Source: an uncultured bacterium | Lineage (GTDB): Bacteria > Actinomycetota > Coriobacteriia > Coriobacteriales > Coriobacteriaceae | DNA: 13,192 nt | NCBI GenBank assembly: GCA_905215095.1 | Contig: CAJMOL010000020.1 | Coordinates: 1-13,192, forward strand | Direction of reading: 5' to 3' | Notes under the pieces: model-generated | What the model was told of the DNA's origin: nothing | Seen by the model: the letters and a program-made list of their open reading frames with translations, nothing else | Databases searched by the model: none | Shown: piece by piece, positions 1 to 5,617 of the stretch | How the letters are laid out: each line of letters starts with the position of its first letter | Position numbering within the stretch: position 1 is the stretch's first letter | Made by a program: the position numbers and the translations under genes

Positions 1-398
1 CCGGGCACCGTGGGGACGCCGCAAGCCTTCATGGTCTCGCGAGCGGAGGACTTGTCGCCCATACGCTCGATGCACTCGGCGGAAGGCCCGATGAATACGA
101 GGTCGTTGTCGACGCAGGCGCGGGCGAAGTCGGCGTTTTCAGCCAAGAAGCCGTAGCCGGGATGGATCGCCTCGGCACCGGTAATCTTCGCCGCCTCGAT
201 GATGTTCGACATCACGAGATAGCTTTTATTCGCCTGAGCAGGTCCGATGCAAACCTTTTCGTCAGCGTAGCGAACCGGGTAGGTGTCCTCGTCTGCGGTC
301 GAGTAAACCGCCACGGTCTTCACCCCGAGTTCCTTGCAGGCACGCATGACGCGCAGCGCAACTTCCCCGCGATTGGCGATGAGGATTTTCTTAAACAT
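1..398 (-). CDS. accC: Acetyl-CoA carboxylase, biotin carboxylase subunit (N-terminal part, runs off the window)
   Basis: AccC carboxylates the biotin on the carrier protein AccB using ATP and bicarbonate, the first half-reaction of malonyl-CoA synthesis for fatty acids. About 132 N-terminal codons are present. The protein opens [20 protein letters not shown] and continues with [12 protein letters not shown], the [15 protein letters not shown] stretch and [15 protein letters not shown], all typical of the biotin carboxylase N-terminal domain. The ATP-grasp and C-terminal domains lie beyond the left edge. The start codon shares one base with the stop of the upstream frame (TAATG), so translation is probably coupled to the GltB/AccB chimera before it. 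Because accB-accC is a standard gene order, the neighbour supports the call. The substrate could in principle differ (propionyl- or pyruvate-type carboxylase), but a separate carrier/carboxylase pair favours acetyl-CoA carboxylase. Confidence 0.93.
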   Translation of the reverse strand, partial: MFKKILIANRGEVALRVMRACKELGVKTVAVYSTADEDTYPVRYADEKVCIGPAQANKSYLVMSNIIEAAKITGAEAIHPGYGFLAENADFARACVDNDLVFIGPSAECIERMGDKSSARETMKACGVPTVP

Positions 399-2005
399 TA
401 TGACTGCTCCGAGACAAGCGGGGTCTTCGCATGCGGCTCGATGTAGAAGAGCACAGTGCCGAACTCGACCGGGGTGGCGTCCTCGACGCACACTTCGCGG
501 ACGGTGCCCATCTCCTCGGCGGTAATCTCGTTCATGAGCTTCATCGCCTCGATCACGCAGAGCGTGTCGCCCTTTTTGACACGGCGGCCCACTTCGACGA
601 ACGGCTCGGCGTCCTCGGCGGGCGCGGGCGCGACGGGCTTGTCGAGCGCGTCGACGGTCAGCGTCTCCTCGGCGATCCAGTCGCGATAGGGCTTTTCCTT
701 GGCGTAACGGGCGCGTAGCTCGTCGTTGTAGATGACGCGGCCGCGGGCAAAGTCGACCTCGAGCATCTGGCCCGGCCCCAGACAGCCGCTCGTCAGGATG
801 TTCTCGGGGCTCACCTCGATGGTGCCCACCTCGCTCGCCAGCATAAAGCGACCGTCGCGCGTCACATAGTAGCGGGCGGGACGCAGGCCGTTACGGTCGA
901 GGGCGGCACCCAGCGTGCGACCGTCGGTAAAGGCGATGGCCGCCGGGCCATCCCACGGCTCCATGAGCATGGACTGGTAAGCGTCGTAGGCGCGGCGCTC
1001 CTCGCTCAGGCTGTCGTTGTGGTCCCACGGCTCGGGCAGCAGCATGGACGCGGCACGTGTAAGCGGGCGACCGTTCATGACCAAAAACTCAAGCACATTG
1101 TCCAGAATCGCGGAGTCGGAACCCTCGCGGTTGATGATGGGCATCACGCGCTCAAGATCGTGCTGCAGCACGGGGCTGTACAGGTTGGGTTCGCGGGCGC
1201 GAATCCAGTTGACGTTGCCCTTGAGGGTGTTGATCTCGCCGTTGTGGATGATAAAGCGGTTGGGGTGCGCGCGCTCCCAACTGGGCGTGGTGTTGGTGGA
1301 GTAGCGCGAGTGGACGAGCGCCACGGCCGTCTTGACGGCGGCGTCGTTGAGATCGATGAAGAAGCGGCGCATCTGCGTGGCGACCAGCATGCCCTTGTAC
1401 ACGATAGTGCGCGAGCTCATGGAGCACACATAGAAGATCTTATCGCGCAGGGCAAACTCGGCGTCGGCCTTCTTTTCGATGGTGCGGCGGCACACGTACA
1501 GACGGCGCTCGAAGGCGTCGCCGGCGGGCGTATCGTCCGGACGGCCCAGGAAAGCCTGCAGGATAGTAGGCATGCAGGCGCGGGCCGTCTCACCCAGGTC
1601 GTGCGGGTCGACGGGCACCTCGCGCCAAAAGAGCAGCGGTACGCCGGCCTCGGCGCAGCCCTCCTCAAACACGCGACGGGCATCCTCTACGCCCTTGTCG
1701 TCCTGCGGGAAGAACAGCATGGCCACGCCATAGTCGCCCTCTGCCGGCAGAATCTGGCCGCACTTTTGAGCCTCTTTACGGAAAAAGTGATGCGGAACCT
1801 GGAACAGGATGCCAGCGCCGTCGCCGGTGTTCTTCTCGAGTCCCGTGCCGCCGCGGTGCTCCAAGTTGACCAGAATGGACAGTGCATCGTCCAGAATCTG
1901 GTGATGGCGCTCACCGTTGATATCGGCGAGCGCGCCGATGCCACATGCATCGTGGTCGAATTCGGGGCGATAAAGGCCCTGCTGCTGAGCGAAATCTGCC
2001 TGCAT
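398..2005 (-). CDS. Chimeric frame: glutamate synthase glutaminase domain fused to AccB biotinyl domain
   Basis: This is a 535-residue frame with two unrelated parts. Residues 1-445 match the N-terminal class II glutamine amidotransferase domain of the GltB large subunit: [13 protein letters not shown] with the expected catalytic Cys21 after a short propeptide, LEHRGGTG (Arg51), [31 protein letters not shown] (Asn255-Gly256), GSDSAILDN and [12 protein letters not shown]. Around residues 446-462 the sequence changes to an AccB-like C-terminus: [19 protein letters not shown], then EAMKLMNE with biotinyl-acceptor Lys489, then [14 protein letters not shown]. The GltB central, FMN and beta-helix domains (about 1000 residues) are absent. 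So are the AccB N-terminus and the conserved SPMVGTFY-like first strand of its biotinyl domain. A strong GGGGAGGA site precedes the ATG. The stop overlaps the accC start. It could be a real deletion fusion, a domain invention or an assembly misjoin; the missing strand argues against a well-folded carrier domain. Confidence 0.85.
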   Translation of the reverse strand: MQADFAQQQGLYRPEFDHDACGIGALADINGERHHQILDDALSILVNLEHRGGTGLEKNTGDGAGILFQVPHHFFRKEAQKCGQILPAEGDYGVAMLFFPQDDKGVEDARRVFEEGCAEAGVPLLFWREVPVDPHDLGETARACMPTILQAFLGRPDDTPAGDAFERRLYVCRRTIEKKADAEFALRDKIFYVCSMSSRTIVYKGMLVATQMRRFFIDLNDAAVKTAVALVHSRYSTNTTPSWERAHPNRFIIHNGEINTLKGNVNWIRAREPNLYSPVLQHDLERVMPIINREGSDSAILDNVLEFLVMNGRPLTRAASMLLPEPWDHNDSLSEERRAYDAYQSMLMEPWDGPAAIAFTDGRTLGAALDRNGLRPARYYVTRDGRFMLASEVGTIEVSPENILTSGCLGPGQMLEVDFARGRVIYNDELRARYAKEKPYRDWIAEETLTVDALDKPVAPAPAEDAEPFVEVGRRVKKGDTLCVIEAMKLMNEITAEEMGTVREVCVEDATPVEFGTVLFYIEPHAKTPLVSEQS

Positions 2006-2118
2006 CGCGATCCTCCCCTAGATATTAGACAGTCAGTTGAATAGGCATAGTAGGAGCATCGCCGGCCCGCTGTGTTTCCCGCCCGTTTCGAAACAATCGC
2101 GTAACGCGCGCCTTACGA

Positions 2119-2202
2119 GTGGACACCGCCGACCTCAAGGACGACGACAAGGGCCCCAAGTTCGGCCCGTATGCTCACCGCTTCAAACATCTCAATCTGT
2201 AA
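2119..2202 (+). other. Coding-like remnant ending in the first hairpin repeat
   Basis: From GTG 2119 one plus-strand frame reads VDTADLKDDDKGPKFGPYAH followed by RFKHLNL and a TAA that lies inside the first repeat arm. The first 17 codons all end in G or C, as in the real genes around it, while the same frame upstream looks random. This suggests the 3' end of a lost gene whose end was overwritten by the repeat, or a chance open stretch. I do not recognise the peptide and see no ribosome binding site. Confidence 0.25.
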
Positions 2203-2249
2203 CAGTAAGACCCAATTTCGACGACTAACTGTTACAGATTGAGATGTTT
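2185..2249 (+). repeat. Hairpin repeat family A, unit 1
   Basis: There is a perfect 22-bp inverted repeat: arm AAACATCTCAATCTGTAACA plus GT at 2185-2206 and its complement at 2228-2249, with a 21-nt loop containing AAGACCCAATTT. It is the best-preserved stem of the family, whose consensus is TCTCRATCTGTAACA, then a loop with GACCC-N2-TTT, then TGTTACAGATYGAGA. Four T residues end at 2250. Confidence 0.93.
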
Positions 2250-2270
2250 TCGAGAGACGGTTCCGAATGT

Positions 2271-2323
2271 CTCAATCTGTAACACGAAGGGCCAGTTTTT
2301 GCAGCTAACTGTTACAGATCGAG
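2271..2323 (+). repeat. Hairpin repeat family A, unit 2
   Basis: Arm CTCAATCTGTAACA (2271-2284) pairs with TGTTACAGATCGAG (2310-2323) with one mismatch. The loop carries GGGCCAGTTTTT, a diverged form of the GACCC-N2-TTT loop motif. A run of T residues follows the stem (2324-2328), so weak terminator activity on the plus strand is possible. Confidence 0.88.
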
Positions 2324-2347
2324 TTTTTCCATAGGACCATTTCTTCC

Positions 2348-2406
2348 TGTCTTGATCTGTAACACCTAGACCCAATTTCCATCCCTAGTTGTTACAGATC
2401 AAGACA
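2348..2406 (+). repeat. Hairpin repeat family A, unit 3
   Basis: A perfect 17-bp inverted repeat, TGTCTTGATCTGTAACA (2348-2364) with its complement at 2390-2406, encloses a 25-nt loop with AGACCCAATTT. Both arms carry the same compensatory change relative to unit 1 (CTTGATC with GATCAAG), so pairing rather than primary sequence appears to be conserved. It ends about 55 nt upstream of the proposed mntH promoter. Confidence 0.9.
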
Positions 2407-2462
2407 TTTCGGCAATCCCCTTTCACCATCCTATTCAAATACAACAATTTTGTTAGTCTTGG

Positions 2463-2491
2463 TTAACTTTTGAGCCTAAAACGGGTATCCT
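2463..2491 (+). promoter_or_regulatory. Candidate mntH promoter
   Basis: TTAACT (2463-2468) and TATCCT (2486-2491) are separated by 17 nt, each matching the housekeeping consensus at about 4 of 6 positions. They lie 36 nt before the mntH ATG. Just upstream is a 12-bp palindrome, AACAATTTTGTT (2443-2454), in an AT-rich stretch where a metal-responsive repressor could bind. No classical MntR/DtxR box is recognisable, so regulation by metal is only inferred from the gene. Confidence 0.35.
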
Positions 2492-2527
2492 TTGCGGCGT
2501 CAAGCAAACGGCACACAGGAGCGCACC

Positions 2528-3784
2528 ATGCTCAACCATCTCAAACAACACTTTGGCTCCAGACGCACCGGTGGTCACGGAGGCCTAGACATTGCGCGGC
2601 ACATCGGCCCCGGGCTTCTCGTGACCGTCGGCTTTATCGATCCGGGCAACTGGGCCTCCAACATGGCCGCCGGCTCGCAGTTTGGCTACGCGCTGCTGTG
2701 GATCGTCACGCTGTCCACGATTATGCTCATTGTGCTGCAGCACAACGCGGCACACCTGGGTATCGCCACGGGCGCCTGTCTTGCCGAAGCCACGACACGT
2801 TACCTTCCCCGCTTCGTTGGGCGCACGGTGCTCGCCAGTGCCTACCTCGCGACCATCGCCACCGCCATGGCCGAAGTCCTGGGTGGCGCGATTGCCCTTC
2901 AAATGCTCTTTGGGCTGCCCGTGCGCGCGGGCTGCGTCATCGTGGCGGCAGCATCGATGGCGATGCTCATGACGAGTTCCTACAAGCGCGCCGAGCGATG
3001 GATTATCGCCTTCGTAGGCGTGGTAGGACTCTCGTTTTTGGCCGAGCTTGCGCTGGTCAAGGTCGACTGGCCGCAGGCCGCCGCAAGCTGGATCACACCC
3101 AGCATGCCCACCAGCTCGGCCGCGATTATCGTAAGTGTCCTAGGGGCGGTCGTTATGCCCCACAACCTCTTCCTGCACTCCGAGGTCATCCAATCCATGC
3201 ACTTCGAAGGCCAAGGCGAGCAAGTTATCGAAGAACGTCTGCGCTACGAGCTCTTCGACACGCTCTTTTCGATGGGCGTGGGCTGGGCAATCAACTCGGC
3301 CATGGTCATCCTGGCCGCAACGACCTTCTTTGCGCACGGCATTGTCGTAGACGACCTCGCCGTCGCAGCGGCCACGCTCTCCCCCATCTTGGGCCCGGCA
3401 AGCTCGACCATCTTTGCGGTGGCGCTGCTGTTTGCGGGCCTCTCGAGTAGTGTGACGGCAGGCATGGCGGCAGGCACCATCACCGCGGGCATGTTCGACG
3501 AGGAATACGACATCCACGACCGACATTCCTCGATCGGGGTGGCAGCCTGTTTCGTCGGTGCAGTGGCGGCGTGCCTGGTCGTCCCGAATCCTTTTGAAGG
3601 TCTCATCTGGAGTCAGGCACTGCTGTCGCTTCAGCTGCCGATTACGGTCTTTGTGCTCATACGGCTCACCAGCTCACGCCGCGTCATGGGCAAATACGCC
3701 AACTCGCGCCCGCTCAACGCGCTACTTGTAGGGATTGGTGTCGTCGTGACGATTCTCGATATCGTGTTGTTGACAGGGATGTGA
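2528..3784 (+). CDS. mntH: Nramp family divalent metal (Mn2+/Fe2+) transporter
   Basis: This 418-residue integral membrane protein is predicted to import Mn2+ or Fe2+ by proton symport. Both metal-site signatures of the Nramp family are present: DPGN at residues 38-41 (FIDPGNWASNMAAGSQFGY, broken helix TM1) and MPHN at 210-213 (VVMPHNLFLHSEVIQ, TM6). Hydrophobic segments continue to the C-terminus, consistent with about 11 helices, and the length is normal for the family. The ATG at 2528 is chosen because AGGAG lies 7 nt upstream; an in-frame TTG at 2492 adds 12 polar residues and has no such site. The gene stands alone on the plus strand, with family A hairpin repeats on both sides, and converges with the rubredoxin gene. 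Mn versus Fe preference cannot be read from the sequence. Confidence 0.94.
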   Translation: MLNHLKQHFGSRRTGGHGGLDIARHIGPGLLVTVGFIDPGNWASNMAAGSQFGYALLWIVTLSTIMLIVLQHNAAHLGIATGACLAEATTRYLPRFVGRTVLASAYLATIATAMAEVLGGAIALQMLFGLPVRAGCVIVAAASMAMLMTSSYKRAERWIIAFVGVVGLSFLAELALVKVDWPQAAASWITPSMPTSSAAIIVSVLGAVVMPHNLFLHSEVIQSMHFEGQGEQVIEERLRYELFDTLFSMGVGWAINSAMVILAATTFFAHGIVVDDLAVAAATLSPILGPASSTIFAVALLFAGLSSSVTAGMAAGTITAGMFDEEYDIHDRHSSIGVAACFVGAVAACLVVPNPFEGLIWSQALLSLQLPITVFVLIRLTSSRRVMGKYANSRPLNALLVGIGVVVTILDIVLLTGM

Positions 3785-3812
3785 TGGGACGGGGCACCCA
3801 CCCAGGCAAACG

Positions 3813-3867
3813 TCTCGATCTGTAACATCTAGACCCGCTTTTGATGTCTAGATGTTACAGATCGAGA
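3813..3867 (+). repeat. Hairpin repeat family A, unit 4
   Basis: A perfect 21-bp inverted repeat starts 28 nt after the mntH stop: arm TCTCGATCTGTAACATCTAG plus A at 3813-3833, complement at 3847-3867. The 13-nt loop begins CCCGCTTTTG, completing the AGACCC-N2-TTT motif. It is the first structure in the mntH 3' region. No T-run follows, so termination here would not be a textbook case. Confidence 0.92.
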
Positions 3868-3892
3868 TCATTCCGAGGGACAGCTCCGTTTG

Positions 3893-3947
3893 TCTCAATC
3901 TGTAACACGTAGACCCCGTTTTTACCGTCAGATATTACAGATTGAGA
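3893..3947 (+). repeat. Hairpin repeat family A, unit 5
   Basis: TCTCAATCTGTAA (3893-3905) pairs with TTACAGATTGAGA (3935-3947), 13 bp without mismatch. The loop contains AGACCCCGTTTTT. The stretch between units 4 and 5 (CCGAGGGACAGCTCCGTTTG) resembles the one between units 1 and 2 (CGAGAGACGGTTCCGAATG), so the repeating unit extends beyond the hairpin. Confidence 0.88.
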
Positions 3948-3970
3948 TTTTGAGAATGATGGTTTTGGTT

Positions 3971-4061
3971 TGTCTCGATCTGTAACAAGTGGACCCGATT
4001 TCCGCTTCTAGATGTTACAGATAGACCCGTTTTGAGCCGCCAGATGTTACAGATTGAGACA
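3971..4061 (+). repeat. Hairpin repeat family A, composite unit 6/7
   Basis: A left arm TGTCTCGATCTGTAACA (3971-3987) and loop motif GGACCCGATTT are followed by a truncated right arm TGTTACAGAT (4013-4022). The next sequence is directly a second loop motif, AGACCCGTTTT, and then a full right arm TGTTACAGATTGAGACA (4045-4061). The left arm of what would be a seventh unit is missing. The simplest reading is two tandem units joined by a deletion between matching arm bases. The outer arms still pair with one mismatch. Confidence 0.85.
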
Positions 4062-4130
4062 AACGGTTGGCCGAACTCACGACAGACAGGATAGGCTAAC
4101 AGCAGCCGTGATCCCTTGGGGGCGGAAGAA

Positions 4131-4165
4131 AAGGGCCCCGGCCGGGATGACCGACCGGGGCCCTT
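4131..4165 (-). terminator. Rho-independent terminator of the rubredoxin gene
   Basis: An 11-bp GC-rich stem, AAGGGCCCCGG (4131-4141) with CCGGGGCCCTT (4155-4165), lies about 40 nt after the rubredoxin stop. On the minus strand it is followed by TTCTT, which suits termination in that direction. It may also stop transcription coming from mntH. Nothing else recognisable lies in 4062-4204. Confidence 0.75.
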
Positions 4166-4204
4166 GGACAGAGCTATGTTCGGCTTTCGCCGTGTGCCTG
4201 CGAG

Positions 4205-4348
4205 TTACTCCTCGACGAGCTCAAACTGATCGGGGCCGACGCCGCAGACCGGACATACGTAATCCTCGGGCAGCTCGGGCGTGTCGACCTCAACCTCGTA
4301 ACCGCAAACGGTGCACACGAACTTATACGTCTTCTTCTCCTCAGCCAT
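4205..4348 (-). CDS. Small rubredoxin-like electron carrier (47 aa)
   Basis: It is predicted to be a cytoplasmic one-electron carrier with a single Fe(Cys)4 centre. It has two CxxC knuckles in rubredoxin context: [12 protein letters not shown] near the N-terminus and [18 protein letters not shown] at the C-terminus. The roughly 15-residue loop usual between them in classical rubredoxins is shortened, so the protein is smaller than the common 52-54 residues and resembles the rubredoxin domain found at the end of rubrerythrins. The ATG is preceded by AGAGGAG about 8 nt away. It has its own promoter and terminator and follows a flavin reductase gene of the type fused to rubredoxin in high-molecular-weight rubredoxin. 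Likely partners are flavodiiron or rubrerythrin-type proteins encoded elsewhere (inference). Confidence 0.9.
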   Translation of the reverse strand: MAEEKKTYKFVCTVCGYEVEVDTPELPEDYVCPVCGVGPDQFELVEE

Positions 4349-4391
4349 GATGTTCTCCTCTCGAACGTGACTGCTGGTGTACTTGCTTATT

Positions 4392-4419
4392 AGTATATAT
4401 TCTCAATAATATAATGCAA
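4392..4419 (-). promoter_or_regulatory. Promoter of the rubredoxin gene
   Basis: On the minus strand, TTGCAT (-35, 4414-4419) and TATACT (-10, 4392-4397) are separated by 16 nt in a markedly AT-rich stretch (about 4381-4436) between the flavin reductase stop and the rubredoxin start. Partial symmetry around it (TTATT and AATAA arms at the -10 side, ACTTGC and GCAAGT at the flanks) could be an operator for a Fur/PerR-type regulator, but no convincing box is visible. Confidence 0.6.
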
Positions 4420-4436
4420 GTATTTTTAGAACATTT

Positions 4437-4940
4437 CTAGCCTTGATACGACGAAGCCTTGGGCGGCGTCTTGCCCTTTAACACCTTGTGGTAGTAGTCA
4501 TAGGTCAGCGGGGCCTCGCCGCTCAAGCGCTCGGTGTCCTCCACCTCGCCGATAAAGAGCAGGTGCGTGCCCACATCCACGGTATCAATCAGACGGCAGC
4601 TGAACAGCGCCGCCGCGTGCTCGGGCACATAGGGCATGCCCAGAGCCGTCTCGCGGGTCTCGTATTTGGCAAACTTGTCATAGTCGCTGCTGGTGCGGAA
4701 CCCAAAGTTACCGATGTAGAGCATGTCGGCAGTCTGATCGATCACGGTCAGCGCAAAGGCCTTAGCCGATGCGATTACGCCGGACGTGACATTTTCCTTG
4801 TTCACGGCAATCGAGATGCGCGGCGGGGCGGATGTCACCTGCACTGCTGTGTTGATAACGCAGCCGGCACGCAGCCCGTCCGCCGCGGCGCTCACCACGT
4901 ACAGACCACTCGGCATGGTAAAGAACGCAGTTTTGTCCAT
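4437..4940 (-). CDS. Flavin reductase-like FMN-binding protein (Hrb-type)
   Basis: This 167-residue split-barrel flavoprotein is predicted to bind FMN and pass electrons from NAD(P)H to a rubredoxin or similar acceptor. The match is to the flavin reductase family and in particular to the N-terminal half of high-molecular-weight rubredoxin: MDKTAFFTMPSGLYVVSAA at the start, NTAVQVTSAPPRISIAVNKE near residue 35, LYIGNFGFRTSSDYDKF in the middle, LLFIGEVEDTE, and a terminal YYHKVLKGKTPP. The start at 4940 is chosen because MDKTAFF is the conserved N-terminus and AGGGGAGTG lies about 8 nt upstream; a longer open frame to 5132 runs through a terminator and a repeat. The rubredoxin gene follows 88 nt downstream. 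The physiological acceptor is not shown by the sequence. Confidence 0.87.
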   Translation of the reverse strand: MDKTAFFTMPSGLYVVSAAADGLRAGCVINTAVQVTSAPPRISIAVNKENVTSGVIASAKAFALTVIDQTADMLYIGNFGFRTSSDYDKFAKYETRETALGMPYVPEHAAALFSCRLIDTVDVGTHLLFIGEVEDTERLSGEAPLTYDYYHKVLKGKTPPKASSYQG

Positions 4941-4991
4941 AACGATCACTCCCCTAACCCGGGTTGGTACCTTATGGATGTATGTACCCAC

Positions 4992-5025
4992 AAAAAAGGC
5001 GGCGCCCATAACGGACGCCGCCTTT
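4992..5025 (-). terminator. Rho-independent terminator downstream of smpB
   Basis: A 10-bp stem (AAAGGCGGCG, 4995-5004, with CGCCGCCTTT, 5016-5025) and an 11-nt loop are followed on the minus strand by six T residues. It ends transcripts coming from smpB, 120 nt upstream, and separates them from the flavin reductase gene, whose own promoter must lie between here and 4945. Confidence 0.85.
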
Positions 5026-5067
5026 GAGACATATGTGTCAGAACAGTAAGAAAGATGAGACGTCCGC

Positions 5068-5134
5068 AGTTGCGGTGAAATAGGGACTGAATAGCCCCTC
5101 AAACAGGAAAAACAGTCCGTATTCCACCGCAACT
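5068..5134. repeat. Hairpin repeat family B
   Basis: Two 22-nt arms form an inverted repeat with two mismatches: AGTTGCGGTGAAATAGGGAC plus TG (5068-5089) and its near-complement at 5113-5134. The loop is 23 nt. The minus-strand loop contains GTTTTTCCTGTTTGAGGGGC. It fills most of the gap after the smpB stop. Arms and loop share nothing with family A. There is no coding potential, so it is probably a short non-autonomous palindromic element. Confidence 0.85.
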
Positions 5135-5146
5135 TATGCAGAGTGC

Positions 5147-5617
5147 CTAGCGGTTGCGTTCCTTAAGGGCGCGGTCGATCTCGCGTTGGACATCACGCTT
5201 GGCCATGTCCTCGCGCTTGTCGTAGAGCTTCTTGCCGCGACCCAGACCCAGCAGCAGCTTTACGCGGCCGTCGGTATTAAAGTACAGCTCCAGCGGCACC
5301 AGGGCATAGCCGCGATTACGCAGCTTACCGTCAAGAAAATCAATCTCCTTGCGATGCAGCAGCAGACGACGACGGCGATCAGGGTCGCGGTTCCACACGC
5401 CACCATGGCTATAAGGGTGAATATGCAGGCCCACGAGCCAGCACTCGCCGCCACGAATCAGTGCAAAGGTGTCGGTGATCTGGCACGCGCGCTCGCGAAT
5501 CGACTTGACCTCGGTACCGCTCAGCTCAATGCCGCACTCAAAGGTCTCATCGATAAAGTACTCGTGATGTGCCGAGCGATTCTTGGAAATGAGTTTGCGC
5601 TCGCGCTTACTGGGCAT
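5147..5617 (-). CDS. smpB: SsrA-binding protein SmpB
   Basis: SmpB is the tmRNA-binding partner that delivers tmRNA to stalled ribosomes for trans-translation. The 156-residue product has the family layout: a basic N-terminus (MPSKRERKLISKNRSAHHEY), an OB-fold with GIELSGTEVKSIRE, the HIHPYSHGG segment, LLLHRKEIDFL, LVPLELYFNTDGRVKLLLGL, and the basic C-terminal tail (KREDMAKRDVQREIDRALKE) that enters the mRNA channel. The ATG at 5617 has a perfect AAGGAGG 7 nt upstream and starts 11 nt inside the end of the preceding TPR gene, suggesting coupling. A longer frame starting at 5758 only reads the other gene out of frame. No ssrA (tmRNA) gene is visible in the flanking gaps. Confidence 0.96.
   Translation of the reverse strand: MPSKRERKLISKNRSAHHEYFIDETFECGIELSGTEVKSIRERACQITDTFALIRGGECWLVGLHIHPYSHGGVWNRDPDRRRRLLLHRKEIDFLDGKLRNRGYALVPLELYFNTDGRVKLLLGLGRGKKLYDKREDMAKRDVQREIDRALKERNR

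Noticed and set aside
1019..2044. Long plus-strand open frame of 341 codons
   Set aside because: It lies entirely antisense to the GltB domain, whose protein matches a known family along its length; it has no recognisable domain and is a shadow of a GC-rich gene.
2134..2154. DLKDDDKG stretch resembling an epitope tag
   Set aside because: It differs from the FLAG sequence, is in a natural GC-rich context and no vector sequence surrounds it; treated as chance or part of a gene remnant.
2185..4061. CRISPR-like array
   Set aside because: The repeated sequences are the two complementary arms of hairpins, loops vary from 13 to 25 nt and share a conserved motif, and no cas gene is present.
4941..5132. 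64-residue N-terminal extension of the flavin reductase
   Set aside because: The extension would translate a terminator hairpin and part of repeat family B; the conserved family N-terminus and ribosome binding site place the start at 4940.
5031..5146. Possible ssrA (tmRNA) gene beside smpB
   Set aside because: The gap is too short, is filled by repeat family B, and shows neither a tRNA-like acceptor end nor a tag-coding frame.
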